A stretch of 7,970 bases of DNA from Melioribacteraceae bacterium (GCA_023230485.1 JALNXG010000104.1:1-7970), one strand, 5' to 3'. Counted from the stretch's first letter, positions 1 through 5,621 are shown. A program made the numbers and translations. The notes: generated from the sequence alone by a model not told the origin.

Positions 1-1078
1 AATCCTTATCCACCGCATTAAGTTTCACTTCAAAAGCAGTTTTTTTATTTAATATAAAATCGATCTCCGAAGTATTTCGTTTGTTATAAAATGAGAGATC
101 GCCATAGGGAGAAAGTTGATTGGCAATCGCATTCTCGAAAAGTTGTCCTTCATTTACACGTGCGATAATATTAAGCAAACCATTATCGGCGAAATAGATT
201 TTTTTACCGCCTGCCACGGAACGATCGATTGATGAAGTCAATTTTGGGATTAATTTTATAAGGAATATTGCTTCAAGAAATTCGATATAGGAATAAAGTT
301 TTGTTCGAGAAACGGAAAGCTCGGAAGATATTTTTGTTATATCGAGAATATTTCCGGTTCGTGGAACAAGCAGTAAAATCAAGTCGCGCAGTTCTCTCAC
401 ATCCTTAAAATCAGATAATATCTTCAAATCTTTTTCGTAGAACGAACTAAAAATATTATTAAGAACTAACGATTTAGTTTTTATATCGCTTGTAAGAGCC
501 ACTTCAGGAAATCCACCGAATTGCAGATAATCATTATAATCGGTTTCAAATTCTTTATAATCCGGGAGAGATTTATTCGTCAGATTGGAGAAGTTTATTT
601 TATCTCCTTCAAATTTTTTATCTGTTTTATTTCTGAAATAGAGAAATTCCGAAAAAGATAATGGGGGGAGAATAAAAAGAAATTTCCTTCCTGAAAGTGA
701 TTCAGGGAAAAGATTTTTCATATAAAAATTCGACGAGCCGGTAAGAATAAATTTTACCTTATAAGTATCGATTAAGTACTTAATTATTTTTGTTATCGGT
801 GGATAATTTTGAATTTCATCGATAAAAACAAAAAGTCGTTTTTTAGGATTAGCAAATTTTTTAGAAAGGTTTGTATAGATTGCGTCATAATCGATATTTT
901 CAAATTGCAATGTATGAAGAGGGTTCTCGAAATCGAACCAGATTTTATTGCCTTCGGTTTCATCAAAGAGTTGTTTGATAAGAGTGGTTTTACCCACCTG
1001 CCTCATTCCGGTAATGATCAAGGCGTTTTTATGATCGAGATATTTTTTAAATTCCGTAAAGAGGAAACGTTTTTTCAT
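1..1078 (-). CDS. AAA ATPase with C-terminal DUF4143 domain (3' end beyond the window)
   Basis: The frame is open from an ATG at 1078 to the window edge (359 complete codons, no stop), so the C-terminus is missing. It belongs to the AAA_14/DUF4143 family, archaeal-type ATPases scattered as orphan genes through bacteria and archaea. Seen in the sequence: Walker A GMRQVGKT (residues 24-31), Walker B LFVFIDE (82-88, D87/E88), a sensor-1-like TGSS (113-116), then the DUF4143 hallmark GGFPEV (188-193). A winged-helix-like stretch follows near 245-275, and a PD-(D/E)XK-like ending carries D340 in SEID and E350/K352 in FEVK. Family members are usually around 380-400 residues, so perhaps 25-40 are lost at the edge. 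The cellular role of the family is not established; defence, DNA-related and regulatory roles have been suggested. It has its own leader with a perfect palindrome and is separated from the toxin-antitoxin pair upstream, so it is probably transcribed on its own. Family assignment is firm; function is unknown. Confidence 0.9.
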   Translation of the reverse strand, partial: MKKRFLFTEFKKYLDHKNALIITGMRQVGKTTLIKQLFDETEGNKIWFDFENPLHTLQFENIDYDAIYTNLSKKFANPKKRLFVFIDEIQNYPPITKIIKYLIDTYKVKFILTGSSNFYMKNLFPESLSGRKFLFILPPLSFSEFLYFRNKTDKKFEGDKINFSNLTNKSLPDYKEFETDYNDYLQFGGFPEVALTSDIKTKSLVLNNIFSSFYEKDLKILSDFKDVRELRDLILLLVPRTGNILDITKISSELSVSRTKLYSYIEFLEAIFLIKLIPKLTSSIDRSVAGGKKIYFADNGLLNIIARVNEGQLFENAIANQLSPYGDLSFYNKRNTSEIDFILNKKTAFEVKLNAVDKD

Positions 1079-1090
1079 CTTATTTACCGA

Positions 1091-1113
1091 TTTGTATTAG
1101 AAACTGATACAAA
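1091..1113. repeat. Second, overlapping inverted repeat TTTGTAT-N9-ATACAAA
   Basis: TTTGTAT at 1091-1097 and ATACAAA at 1107-1113 form a dyad of opposite polarity that shares its right arm with the large palindrome at 1105-1132. Together they give three alternating half-sites between the palindrome and the ATPase start codon. It may be a second operator for the same regulator, or a leader hairpin in the ATPase transcript. No experiment or database match supports either reading. Confidence 0.4.
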
Positions 1114-1132
1114 TATGTACATATTTGTATCA
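1105..1132. promoter_or_regulatory. Perfect 28-bp palindrome upstream of the AAA/DUF4143 gene, probable operator
   Basis: Each arm reads TGATACAAATATGT towards the centre, and the two arms are exact reverse complements. The site lies 27 bases upstream of the ATG at 1078, where a promoter for that gene would sit, so repression by a dimeric DNA-binding protein is the simplest reading. Weak sigma-70-like elements can be placed across it on the minus strand, but none is convincing. There is no following T-run, so it is not a rho-independent terminator. The outer half-site GATACAA/TTGTATC recurs in the prophage repressor operator at 4742-4765. Confidence 0.6.
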
Positions 1133-1184
1133 AGAATCAATACACTTTTACGGACACGTTGTCGGGTTTGATGGGTTAATGTTA

Positions 1185-1415
1185 TTATGCAGCCGGAATA
1201 AATTCAATAAAGCCCATACTTATTCCGTTCGAGATTGCTTTTTGTACCTGCTTTTCTACCATGAGTGAATATTTAAGCTCAATAATTTCTTCACCGCATT
1301 GATTACAAATAAGGGCAGGAACGTTCTGCACCACAATTAATTTCTCACTCTGCACTTTGAAGGTAAGAACAGTTTTACCCTCTTCTAATCCGCCATTGCA
1401 AATTGCACATTTCAT
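1185..1415 (-). CDS. YgiT/MqsA-type zinc-finger antitoxin-like protein
   Basis: This 76-residue protein carries two CxxC knuckles, C3/C6 and C37/C40, in the arrangement of the YgiT-type zinc-finger domain that forms the N-terminal, toxin-binding half of MqsA. Unlike full-length MqsA (about 130 residues) it has no C-terminal XRE helix-turn-helix. It ends in a short tail after residue 50, as do many small YgiT-type proteins paired with DUF4258 toxins. Its ATG overlaps the end of the upstream toxin-like gene by 4 bases, so the two are probably translationally coupled. The toxin-first order matches mqsRA. The expected role is to bind and neutralise the DUF4258 partner. Because the DNA-binding half is missing, autoregulation by this protein alone is doubtful. 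Family assignment is good; antitoxin function is inferred from the pairing. Confidence 0.82.
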   Translation of the reverse strand: MKCAICNGGLEEGKTVLTFKVQSEKLIVVQNVPALICNQCGEEIIELKYSLMVEKQVQKAISNGISMGFIEFIPAA

Positions 1416-1735
1416 TTAATCCTCTTTGTAAAAGTCATGTCCCATTTTAAATTACTGGGTTCATATAGTGTTATTATCAGTAAATAATCATCTTCCGGAG
1501 GAAATGCTATAACAACATGTATAGTATCTTTTAATTGGGTTACTCCACTTACAAGATAACTAACTAAAGGTTTATCACTATCATATATCTCAATAACACA
1601 ACAATTGGTCAATACAAAAATGATTTCTTTTAAAGAGATACTTCTTTCAATACTTCTAGTTAAAGCATGTTTTGTAAATATAACCTTTTCTTCCAGAGCA
1701 AGATTATGAATTTTTACTTCAATTTCAAGAGACAT
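1412..1735 (-). CDS. DUF4258 protein, probable toxin of a toxin-antitoxin pair
   Basis: This 107-residue protein matches the DUF4258 pattern. An N-terminal TKHALTRSIERSISL stretch (residues 21-35) carries the conserved H23, R27 and R31. A beta-rich core follows, with a YLVSG strand (60-64), an HVVIAF strand (73-78) and a terminal IITLYEP strand (87-93). DUF4258 proteins are thought to share the RelE/MqsR-like fold and are commonly encoded next to YgiT-type zinc-finger proteins, as here. Those relatives suggest ribosome-dependent or free mRNA cleavage, but no activity can be read from this sequence. The ATG at 1735 lies 11 bases inside the 3' end of wecB and has no clear Shine-Dalgarno sequence. 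Expression therefore probably depends on readthrough and coupling from wecB. All recognisable family positions are present, so the gene looks intact. Confidence 0.8.
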   Translation of the reverse strand: MSLEIEVKIHNLALEEKVIFTKHALTRSIERSISLKEIIFVLTNCCVIEIYDSDKPLVSYLVSGVTQLKDTIHVVIAFPPEDDYLLIITLYEPSNLKWDMTFTKRIK

Positions 1736-2840
1736 GACTTTTGTTTATTATTTTCACAATTCTATCTGCGGCGGAGCCATCCCAAAGTTCGGGAATATTT
1801 CCTTTCTTATTCTCCCCTTTCATAATGATCTCAATGACAGGGATTGCATCAGTGAAGCGGTCGCCAATAAGATAATTTGAACCAATATCAACTGTACTCG
1901 GACGCTCGGTTGTAGTGCGAATTGTGATGCACGGGACTTTCAAATATGTAGATTCTTCCTGAATGCCGCCGCTATCGGTGAGAATAAATTTTGCATCTTT
2001 AACGAGTTTAATAAAATCGAGATAGCCGATTGGGTCGGTTAGGATAATATTTTTCGATAGACCTCCCAACAAGCCGGCAGCTTCGAGATTTTTAATCGTG
2101 CGTGGATGAGCAGGAAAAACTATTTTGAGATTTTTCTCTTCGGCGACAAAATTAAGCAATGAGTTCATCTCTTTTAATTGCTCGTGATTATCAACATTCG
2201 ATGGACGGTGGAAAGTGGCAACTACATATTTGGCATCATTGATCGAGAGTTCGCTATGGATATTTGATTGCTCGATTTTCGGCAGATAATGAATGAGTGA
2301 ATCGATCATGCAATTGCCTACGAAATGAATTTTTTCTTCGGGCACACCTTCATGCCGAAGATTCTCCATACCACTAATTTCGGTAACGAAAAGGAGATCG
2401 GAAATCGAATCGGTGAGGATGCGGTTAATCTCTTCGGGCATTGCTCGATCGCCGCTTCGGAGACCCGCTTCGACATGAGCGACTTTGATACCGAGTTTAA
2501 CAGCCGTAAGCGAACATGCAATAGTAGAATTAACATCGCCTACCACAATTATCAAATCAGGTTTTTCGGAGAGAAGAATTTTTTCAAACTCGATCATCAC
2601 GCGTGCAGTCTGCTCGGCATGCGAACCCGATCCGATACCGAGATAGAAATCGGGTTTCGGGAGTTCGAGATCATCGAAGAAAACTTTCGACATTTTTTCA
2701 TCGTAATGCTGACCGGTATGGCAGATAAGATGTTGAATTGAATTTCCATTCACTGAATTATAATTAGCGAATGCTTTATGAAGCGGGGCGACTTTCATAA
2801 AATTGGGACGAGCACCAACGACAGAGATAATTTTTTTCAT
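1725..2840 (-). CDS. wecB: UDP-N-acetylglucosamine 2-epimerase (non-hydrolysing)
   Basis: The enzyme interconverts UDP-GlcNAc and UDP-ManNAc in the cytoplasm, supplying ManNAc or ManNAcA units for surface polysaccharides. At 371 residues it has the normal family length and the GT-B-like two-domain fold. Diagnostic motifs are present in order: VVGARPNFMK (residues 7-16, with R11 and K16), GQHYDEKM (43-50), VVGDVNS (99-105, D102), HVEAGLRSGDR (122-132, E124), MPEEINR (134-140), TFHRPSNVD (209-217, H211), PAHPRT (243-248) and LTDSGGIQEES (287-297). These correspond to the catalytic and UDP-binding residues of the characterised E. coli and B. subtilis enzymes. The ATG is placed by the standard MKKIISVVGARPN start; there is no strong ribosome-binding site. 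It sits 78 bases after the methyltransferase gene, probably in the same transcript, and its 3' end overlaps the DUF4258 gene. Confidence 0.95.
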   Translation of the reverse strand: MKKIISVVGARPNFMKVAPLHKAFANYNSVNGNSIQHLICHTGQHYDEKMSKVFFDDLELPKPDFYLGIGSGSHAEQTARVMIEFEKILLSEKPDLIIVVGDVNSTIACSLTAVKLGIKVAHVEAGLRSGDRAMPEEINRILTDSISDLLFVTEISGMENLRHEGVPEEKIHFVGNCMIDSLIHYLPKIEQSNIHSELSINDAKYVVATFHRPSNVDNHEQLKEMNSLLNFVAEEKNLKIVFPAHPRTIKNLEAAGLLGGLSKNIILTDPIGYLDFIKLVKDAKFILTDSGGIQEESTYLKVPCITIRTTTERPSTVDIGSNYLIGDRFTDAIPVIEIIMKGENKKGNIPELWDGSAADRIVKIINKSHVS

Positions 2841-2918
2841 CTAAACAATTTAGGGTAAAAAGTGAAAAGATTCATTAGAATATTTTAAAATGAGAGAAAA
2901 AATTCTATCCCCCCTTCA

Positions 2919-3941
2919 TTAATTTTTGATCATATAGAATGAACTCGGTTCGATATCCGGTTTCATTGCAAAGATCGGACACTTCGCAGAAAATTTATCC
3001 CTGTATTTATGAGAGAGATAATTTGTAGCACCGATAATTCTAAACTCTTTATTATTAGTAAGAAATGCTTCGAGCAGATATTGTTCATTCCAAAAATATT
3101 CGCCGAAATAGCTATCAAGATAATCTCGTGGCGAAAGAATATCGTGAATATGGATAATTACACCCTTATTTAGCGAGGGCAAAAGCTCTAAATACTCAAA
3201 AAGTACGTCTCCCTGCGGTCGGATAATATGCGATGAATCGATAAAGAGGATATCATTTTCTTTCAATTGTTGAAATACTTTCGTCCCGATAGTTTCGACT
3301 TTTTCCCTGACTACTTTGATATTGATATCTTCGAGCCAAGGCTGTTCAAAAGGTTCAATACAAATATGTTCGCAGGAATATTCGCTCGATTCAGAGCTGT
3401 TTTTATTAATAGCATTCCTCGCCATAAGAGTAGAATTTCCGCTTCCGATTTCGATCATAGTCGTTGGCTTAAAATACCTGATTATATTGTAAAGATATTC
3501 GGCATCTCCGGCAAGAAACATTCTCCCATTGTAATAATATTCGTGTGGATTATTAGTTTTATCCATCGGGAAATTTTCTAATTCATCGTTGTAATTAAAC
3601 TTACTCAAAATTTCCAATTGCTCCGAATCATTGAAATTGATTCCGGGCAGAGGTCTTTCCTGCCGAAGGGAATAGCGCAAATATTTTGGATTGAATAAAG
3701 GCTCGTAATAATGATCTATTATTGGCAGAACGCCAACTTTAAAAAATATTTTTTTTGAAATCGGGAATCGGTTCAGTGAATTTTTCCGGTAATAATGGAA
3801 TAAATGTGCACTGAAATAGGTAAGCGGAGAAAGAGCGATATCGATGAAATAATGAAAATATCTTCGCAAATTCTTTAGGGCATTAAAAGTTGCGGATACA
3901 AAACTATGATCTTCATATTTCGCAAATAATTTTCTTATCAC
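2919..3941 (-). CDS. Class I SAM-dependent methyltransferase (Methyltransf_24-like)
   Basis: This 340-residue protein has a Rossmann-type methyltransferase core in its second half. Motif I is IEIGSGNS (residues 163-170), an acidic strand end is ICIEP (193-197), LFIDSSH (232-238) comes next, and a late strand IIHIHDIL (262-269) carries H266/D267. The order IEIGSGNS...LFIDSSH...HIHDI is typical of Methyltransf_24-like enzymes, many of which act on sugars or small molecules in polysaccharide and natural-product clusters. The N-terminal 150 residues match no domain I recognise; residues 28-52 are rich in aromatic and hydrophobic residues and could contact the membrane. The start is a GTG at 3941, preceded by GGAGAG at 3947-3952; an ATG at 3954 is out of frame. 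With wecB downstream, a role in modifying a surface glycan is a reasonable guess. The substrate is unknown. Confidence 0.8.
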   Translation of the reverse strand: MIRKLFAKYEDHSFVSATFNALKNLRRYFHYFIDIALSPLTYFSAHLFHYYRKNSLNRFPISKKIFFKVGVLPIIDHYYEPLFNPKYLRYSLRQERPLPGINFNDSEQLEILSKFNYNDELENFPMDKTNNPHEYYYNGRMFLAGDAEYLYNIIRYFKPTTMIEIGSGNSTLMARNAINKNSSESSEYSCEHICIEPFEQPWLEDINIKVVREKVETIGTKVFQQLKENDILFIDSSHIIRPQGDVLFEYLELLPSLNKGVIIHIHDILSPRDYLDSYFGEYFWNEQYLLEAFLTNNKEFRIIGATNYLSHKYRDKFSAKCPIFAMKPDIEPSSFYMIKN

Positions 3942-4089
3942 TTATTCTCTCCATTTTTGTATCGCGGTATTTTCATCTTCTTCTAATAATACTTTCTTTA
4001 AAATTTAATAAATATTGATTACAGATACTATCAGTTCATCACTATTTTCAAGTACCGGAGCAAAATATTTCGCATTATATATTTTATAC
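3942..4089. other. Spacer between the chromosomal block and the prophage-like block
   Basis: These 148 AT-rich bases separate the methyltransferase start from the repressor stop. No tRNA, integrase remnant, clear terminator or obvious attachment core is visible. The left boundary of the phage element most likely falls here, because genes to the left are metabolic and those to the right are phage-like. A solitary TTTGTATC at 3956-3963 matches the half-site of the repressor operator. Confidence 0.4.
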
Positions 4090-4710
4090 TCATCGATCTC
4101 GTTTGAGTATGCGGTGGAGATGGACGATAGGAGCGAGGAGATCTATTTTATTTTTATTTATCACAAGCGGATCGAATATTTTATTATCGGATGTGAGTTG
4201 AATTTCATTTTTAGATGATGATTTTAATCGTTTAATTATCTGATCACCATCAGTAAAACGAATTGCTACGATATCATTTTCATTTGGTATTAAATTAGGA
4301 TCAACGAGAACAAGATCACCATCTTCCAATGATGGCTGCATACTATCACCCCGAACGATTATAGCGAAGCATTTTTCCTTAACAGGATAATTAAAAAACG
4401 CACGGTCATCAGCTTCCATTTCATACTTTTCTGAAGCGGGATTTCCGATTTTAGAGAGAACAGGGAAATCATTATAACGAGAAGGATATTTATGAGATGA
4501 TATATCATTACCGGTGAGGACATAATTAATATTAATACCCATTTCGGAAAGTTTTTGAAGTACTAAACCGCCGGGAACGAATTGAGATGTAAGATAATTT
4601 TGCATCTGTTGAGGGACTATATCAGCCTCTAAGGAGAATGAGCGTACCGATTTATTTTTCTTAAGAATCTCTTCTCTTAATCTATCACCAAGGCTTTTTT
4701 TCTTTGTCAT
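4090..4710 (-). CDS. CI/LexA-like phage repressor (XRE helix-turn-helix plus S24 peptidase fold)
   Basis: This 206-residue protein combines an N-terminal helix-turn-helix (residues about 6-66, ending in the INYVLTG motif common in phage repressors of this type) with a C-terminal S24 signal-peptidase-like domain. The serine nucleophile lies in RGDSMQPSLEDGDLVLVD (120-137, S123), and the general-base lysine in QIIKRL (157-162, K160). It is expected to hold the lysogenic state by binding the dyad between itself and the divergent early operon, and to be inactivated after DNA damage by RecA-stimulated self-cleavage. The usual Ala-Gly or Cys-Gly cleavage pair is not obvious: the equivalent linker reads FPVLSKIGNPAS (82-93), with Ile-Gly. 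The ATG at 4710 is supported by a GAGG 8 bases upstream. It points away from the early genes and is the leftmost recognisable phage gene. Confidence 0.9.
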   Translation of the reverse strand: MTKKKSLGDRLREEILKKNKSVRSFSLEADIVPQQMQNYLTSQFVPGGLVLQKLSEMGININYVLTGNDISSHKYPSRYNDFPVLSKIGNPASEKYEMEADDRAFFNYPVKEKCFAIIVRGDSMQPSLEDGDLVLVDPNLIPNENDIVAIRFTDGDQIIKRLKSSSKNEIQLTSDNKIFDPLVINKNKIDLLAPIVHLHRILKRDR

Positions 4711-4724
4711 TTAATAAACCTCTT

Positions 4725-4753
4725 TTTATATTTGTGAATACGATACAAATGAA
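4725..4753 (-). promoter_or_regulatory. Candidate leftward promoter for the repressor gene
   Basis: On the minus strand TTCATT (4753-4748) and TATAAA (4730-4725) are 17 bases apart, just upstream of the repressor ribosome-binding site. The -35-like element lies in the operator, which would allow autoregulation. The -35 match is poor (3 of 6), so confidence is low. Confidence 0.25.
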
Positions 4754-4765
4754 TTTACTTGTATC
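4742..4765. promoter_or_regulatory. Dyad operator GATACAA-N10-TTGTATC between the divergent repressor and early genes
   Basis: The outer 7 bases of each arm are perfectly symmetric and 20 of the 24 positions match the reverse complement. It lies 31 bases upstream of the repressor ATG and overlaps likely promoter elements in both directions, which is where a CI-type repressor would bind to control itself and the lytic operon. Assignment to this repressor rests on position only. Confidence 0.6.
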
Positions 4766-4781
4766 TTTTTTATAATATAAT
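4754..4781 (+). promoter_or_regulatory. Candidate rightward early promoter
   Basis: A -35-like TTTACT (4754-4759, 4 of 6 to the sigma-70 consensus) and a consensus TATAAT (4776-4781) are 16 bases apart; a second, overlapping TATAAT sits at 4771-4776. The -35 lies inside the dyad operator, so bound repressor would block it. Promoter consensus differs in some Bacteroidota relatives, so the -35 assignment is tentative. Confidence 0.45.
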
Positions 4782-4795
4782 CAAATATACAACTA

Positions 4796-4821
4796 AGTGC
4801 AGAATAATGCAAGTTAGTGCA
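4796..4821 (+). repeat. Three ARTGCA motifs phased at exactly 10 bp in the early leader
   Basis: AGTGCA (4796-4801), AATGCA (4806-4811) and AGTGCA (4816-4821) recur at 10-base steps. The outer copies extend to an 11-base repeat (4791-4801 and 4811-4821) with 9 matches. They lie downstream of the early promoter and stop just before the ribosome-binding site. One-turn phasing puts all copies on the same DNA face, suggesting a site for a second regulator, possibly the small helix-turn-helix protein encoded next. Confidence 0.45.
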
Positions 4822-4827
4822 ATATTT

Positions 4828-4832
4828 GGAGG
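4828..4832 (+). promoter_or_regulatory. Ribosome-binding site that fixes the start of the small DNA-binding protein
   Basis: GGAGG lies 4 bases before the ATG at 4837. The frame is open upstream to a TTG at 4759, but that codon lies inside the operator and promoter and its extra residues resemble no known domain. This site decides for 4837. Confidence 0.7.
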
Positions 4833-4836
4833 AATT

Positions 4837-5043
4837 ATGATTGAGGGCCCTAAATTACTTTCATTTACACAAACTGCTAAGAAGATGGGTTTAGGAAGAA
4901 ACAGTATTTCTAAATTAGTTAAAACCGAAGAATTACCGACGGTTAAAATACCCGGCTGCAAGTTTCTTAAAATATGTATTGATGATATTGATAAGTTTCT
5001 GGAAATTCACAAAAACAACAAGAACAAAAAGAACAAAAAATAA
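4837..5043 (+). CDS. Small excisionase/MerR-like helix-turn-helix DNA-binding protein
   Basis: The product is 68 residues. Residues 7-54 follow the HTH_17 (excisionase/MerR-like) pattern: LLSFTQTAKKMGLGRNSISKLV, a short wing region with GCKFLKI, then the DDIDKFLEIHK ending typical of these domains. The last ten residues are Lys/Asn only (NNKNKKNKK) and are encoded by an A-rich tract with a 9-base tandem duplication (5020-5028 and 5029-5037). It is the first gene of the rightward early operon, the position of Cro, CII or Xis in temperate phages, and could act as an antirepressor, early regulator or recombination directionality factor. With no integrase in view, an Xis role cannot be argued. 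The next gene starts 11 bases downstream, so they are probably co-transcribed. The fold is fairly sure; the role is open. Confidence 0.75.
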   Translation: MIEGPKLLSFTQTAKKMGLGRNSISKLVKTEELPTVKIPGCKFLKICIDDIDKFLEIHKNNKNKKNKK

Positions 5044-5054
5044 TTGAGGATACG

Positions 5055-5621
5055 ATGGGAAGGCCTATTAAAAGGAATGCGTATTTTTTCTTTCATGATG
5101 CGGATGCGAGTAGTGATGAAAAAGTATTATATCTTGAATCGAAATACGGAACCGACGGATATGCATTTTATTTTAAAATGTTAGAAGCATTAACGAGATC
5201 AAATAATTTCGAGCTTCATTATAATATAATAACATTTAATGCATATGCGAAGAAATTCGGAATTGAAGCAAAACGATTCAATGATATATTAGAAGACTGC
5301 ATTGATCCAAAAATAGCAATATTGAAAAAAGTTGATGGAAAGGTCTATTCTGAAGATTTGATAGAGGGGATGAAACCATTGATAGAAAAGCGGCTAAAAA
5401 ATAGAATGCGGTATGATCCAAACGATGATTTCTGTAACAGAAACGAAGTAGAAGTGACAGAAAAGGCAATTTCTGCGACAGAAACTACACATAGTATAGA
5501 AGAAGAGAGTATAATAGAAGAGAAGAGAGAAGAAAAGAAGAGAAAAGATAAGAGTGTGAGAGAAGAAAAGAGAGGACGGAAGAATGGTTCGGACATATCC
5601 CGAATTATTATCCGGAGTTGA
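5055..5621 (+). CDS. Phage replisome organiser, Lin1244/Lin1753 (DUF4373) N-terminal domain
   Basis: Residues 1-110 match the Lin1244/Lin1753-like domain found at the N-terminus of DnaD-like phage replication initiators: GRPIKRNAYFFFHDADASSD, then EKVLYLESKYGTDGYAFYFKMLEAL, then a winged-helix-like segment ending in KVYSEDLIEGM. Residues 111-147 are a linker whose DNA contains origin-like repeats. Residues 148-174 are almost entirely Glu, Lys and Arg and are probably disordered or helical. The protein should bind the phage origin and recruit the helicase loader encoded next, as lambda O does with P. The ATG is preceded by GAGGA (5046-5050). The 3' end overlaps the loader gene by 38 bases in another frame. 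Family members vary in tail length, so the short sequence after the charged tail (GSDISRIIIRS) may be arbitrary. Domain assignment is good; initiator role is inferred from context. Confidence 0.8.
   Translation: MGRPIKRNAYFFFHDADASSDEKVLYLESKYGTDGYAFYFKMLEALTRSNNFELHYNIITFNAYAKKFGIEAKRFNDILEDCIDPKIAILKKVDGKVYSEDLIEGMKPLIEKRLKNRMRYDPNDDFCNRNEVEVTEKAISATETTHSIEEESIIEEKREEKKRKDKSVREEKRGRKNGSDISRIIIRS
5429..5484. repeat. Iteron-like cluster inside the replisome organiser gene, candidate origin
   Basis: Two 15-bp inverted repeats of the same format, TTTCTG-N3-CAGAAA, lie at 5429-5443 and 5470-5484. Their starts are 41 bp apart, about four helical turns. A third CAGAAA half-site at 5458-5463 falls 20 and 21 bp from the other two CAGAAA arms. 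The two dyads are in different codon phases (TTC TGT AAC AGA versus TTT CTG split as ATT TCT GCG ACA GAA), so they do not come from a repeated peptide. A purine-rich strand begins 13 bases later. The layout resembles lambdoid origins located inside the initiator gene. Confidence 0.5.
5498..5584 (+). repeat. Polypurine low-complexity tract next to the iteron-like repeats
   Basis: Of 87 bases, 80 are A or G on the plus strand, including an unbroken 33-base purine run (5516-5548). It encodes the Glu/Lys/Arg tail of the replisome organiser and supplies the purine-rich ribosome-binding region of the helicase loader. Such tracts are prone to replication slippage and can adopt triplex or easily unwound structures. 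In lambda, a purine-asymmetric region beside the iterons is where the origin opens. Confidence 0.6.

Noticed and set aside
809..1171. Open frame of 120 codons on the plus strand
   Set aside because: It lies opposite the conserved AAA/DUF4143 ATPase and has no family features; it is an antisense shadow.
1133..1184. Possible hairpin terminator after the antitoxin gene (GACA-ACG-TGTC)
   Set aside because: The stem is only 4 bp before a mismatch, and no T-run follows on the minus strand.
2325..2741. Open frame of 138 codons on the plus strand inside wecB
   Set aside because: It is fully antisense to conserved WecB motifs and resembles no protein; the minus-strand frames there are shadows as well.
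3267..3581. Open frame of 104 codons on the plus strand inside the methyltransferase gene
   Set aside because: It is antisense to the methyltransferase core motifs; the Phe/Ile-rich composition is typical of a shadow.
4015..4218. Possible small gene of 67 codons at the prophage edge
   Set aside because: Its second half is antisense to the repressor S24 domain, it lacks a ribosome-binding site, and it has no recognisable domain.
4759..4836. N-terminal extension of the small helix-turn-helix protein from a TTG at 4759
   Set aside because: The TTG lies in the operator and promoter, and a strong GGAGG precedes the ATG at 4837.
5008..5042. A-rich tract considered as a terminator or regulatory repeat
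   Set aside because: It encodes the Lys/Asn tail of the small DNA-binding protein, has no stem, and the next gene follows within 11 bases.
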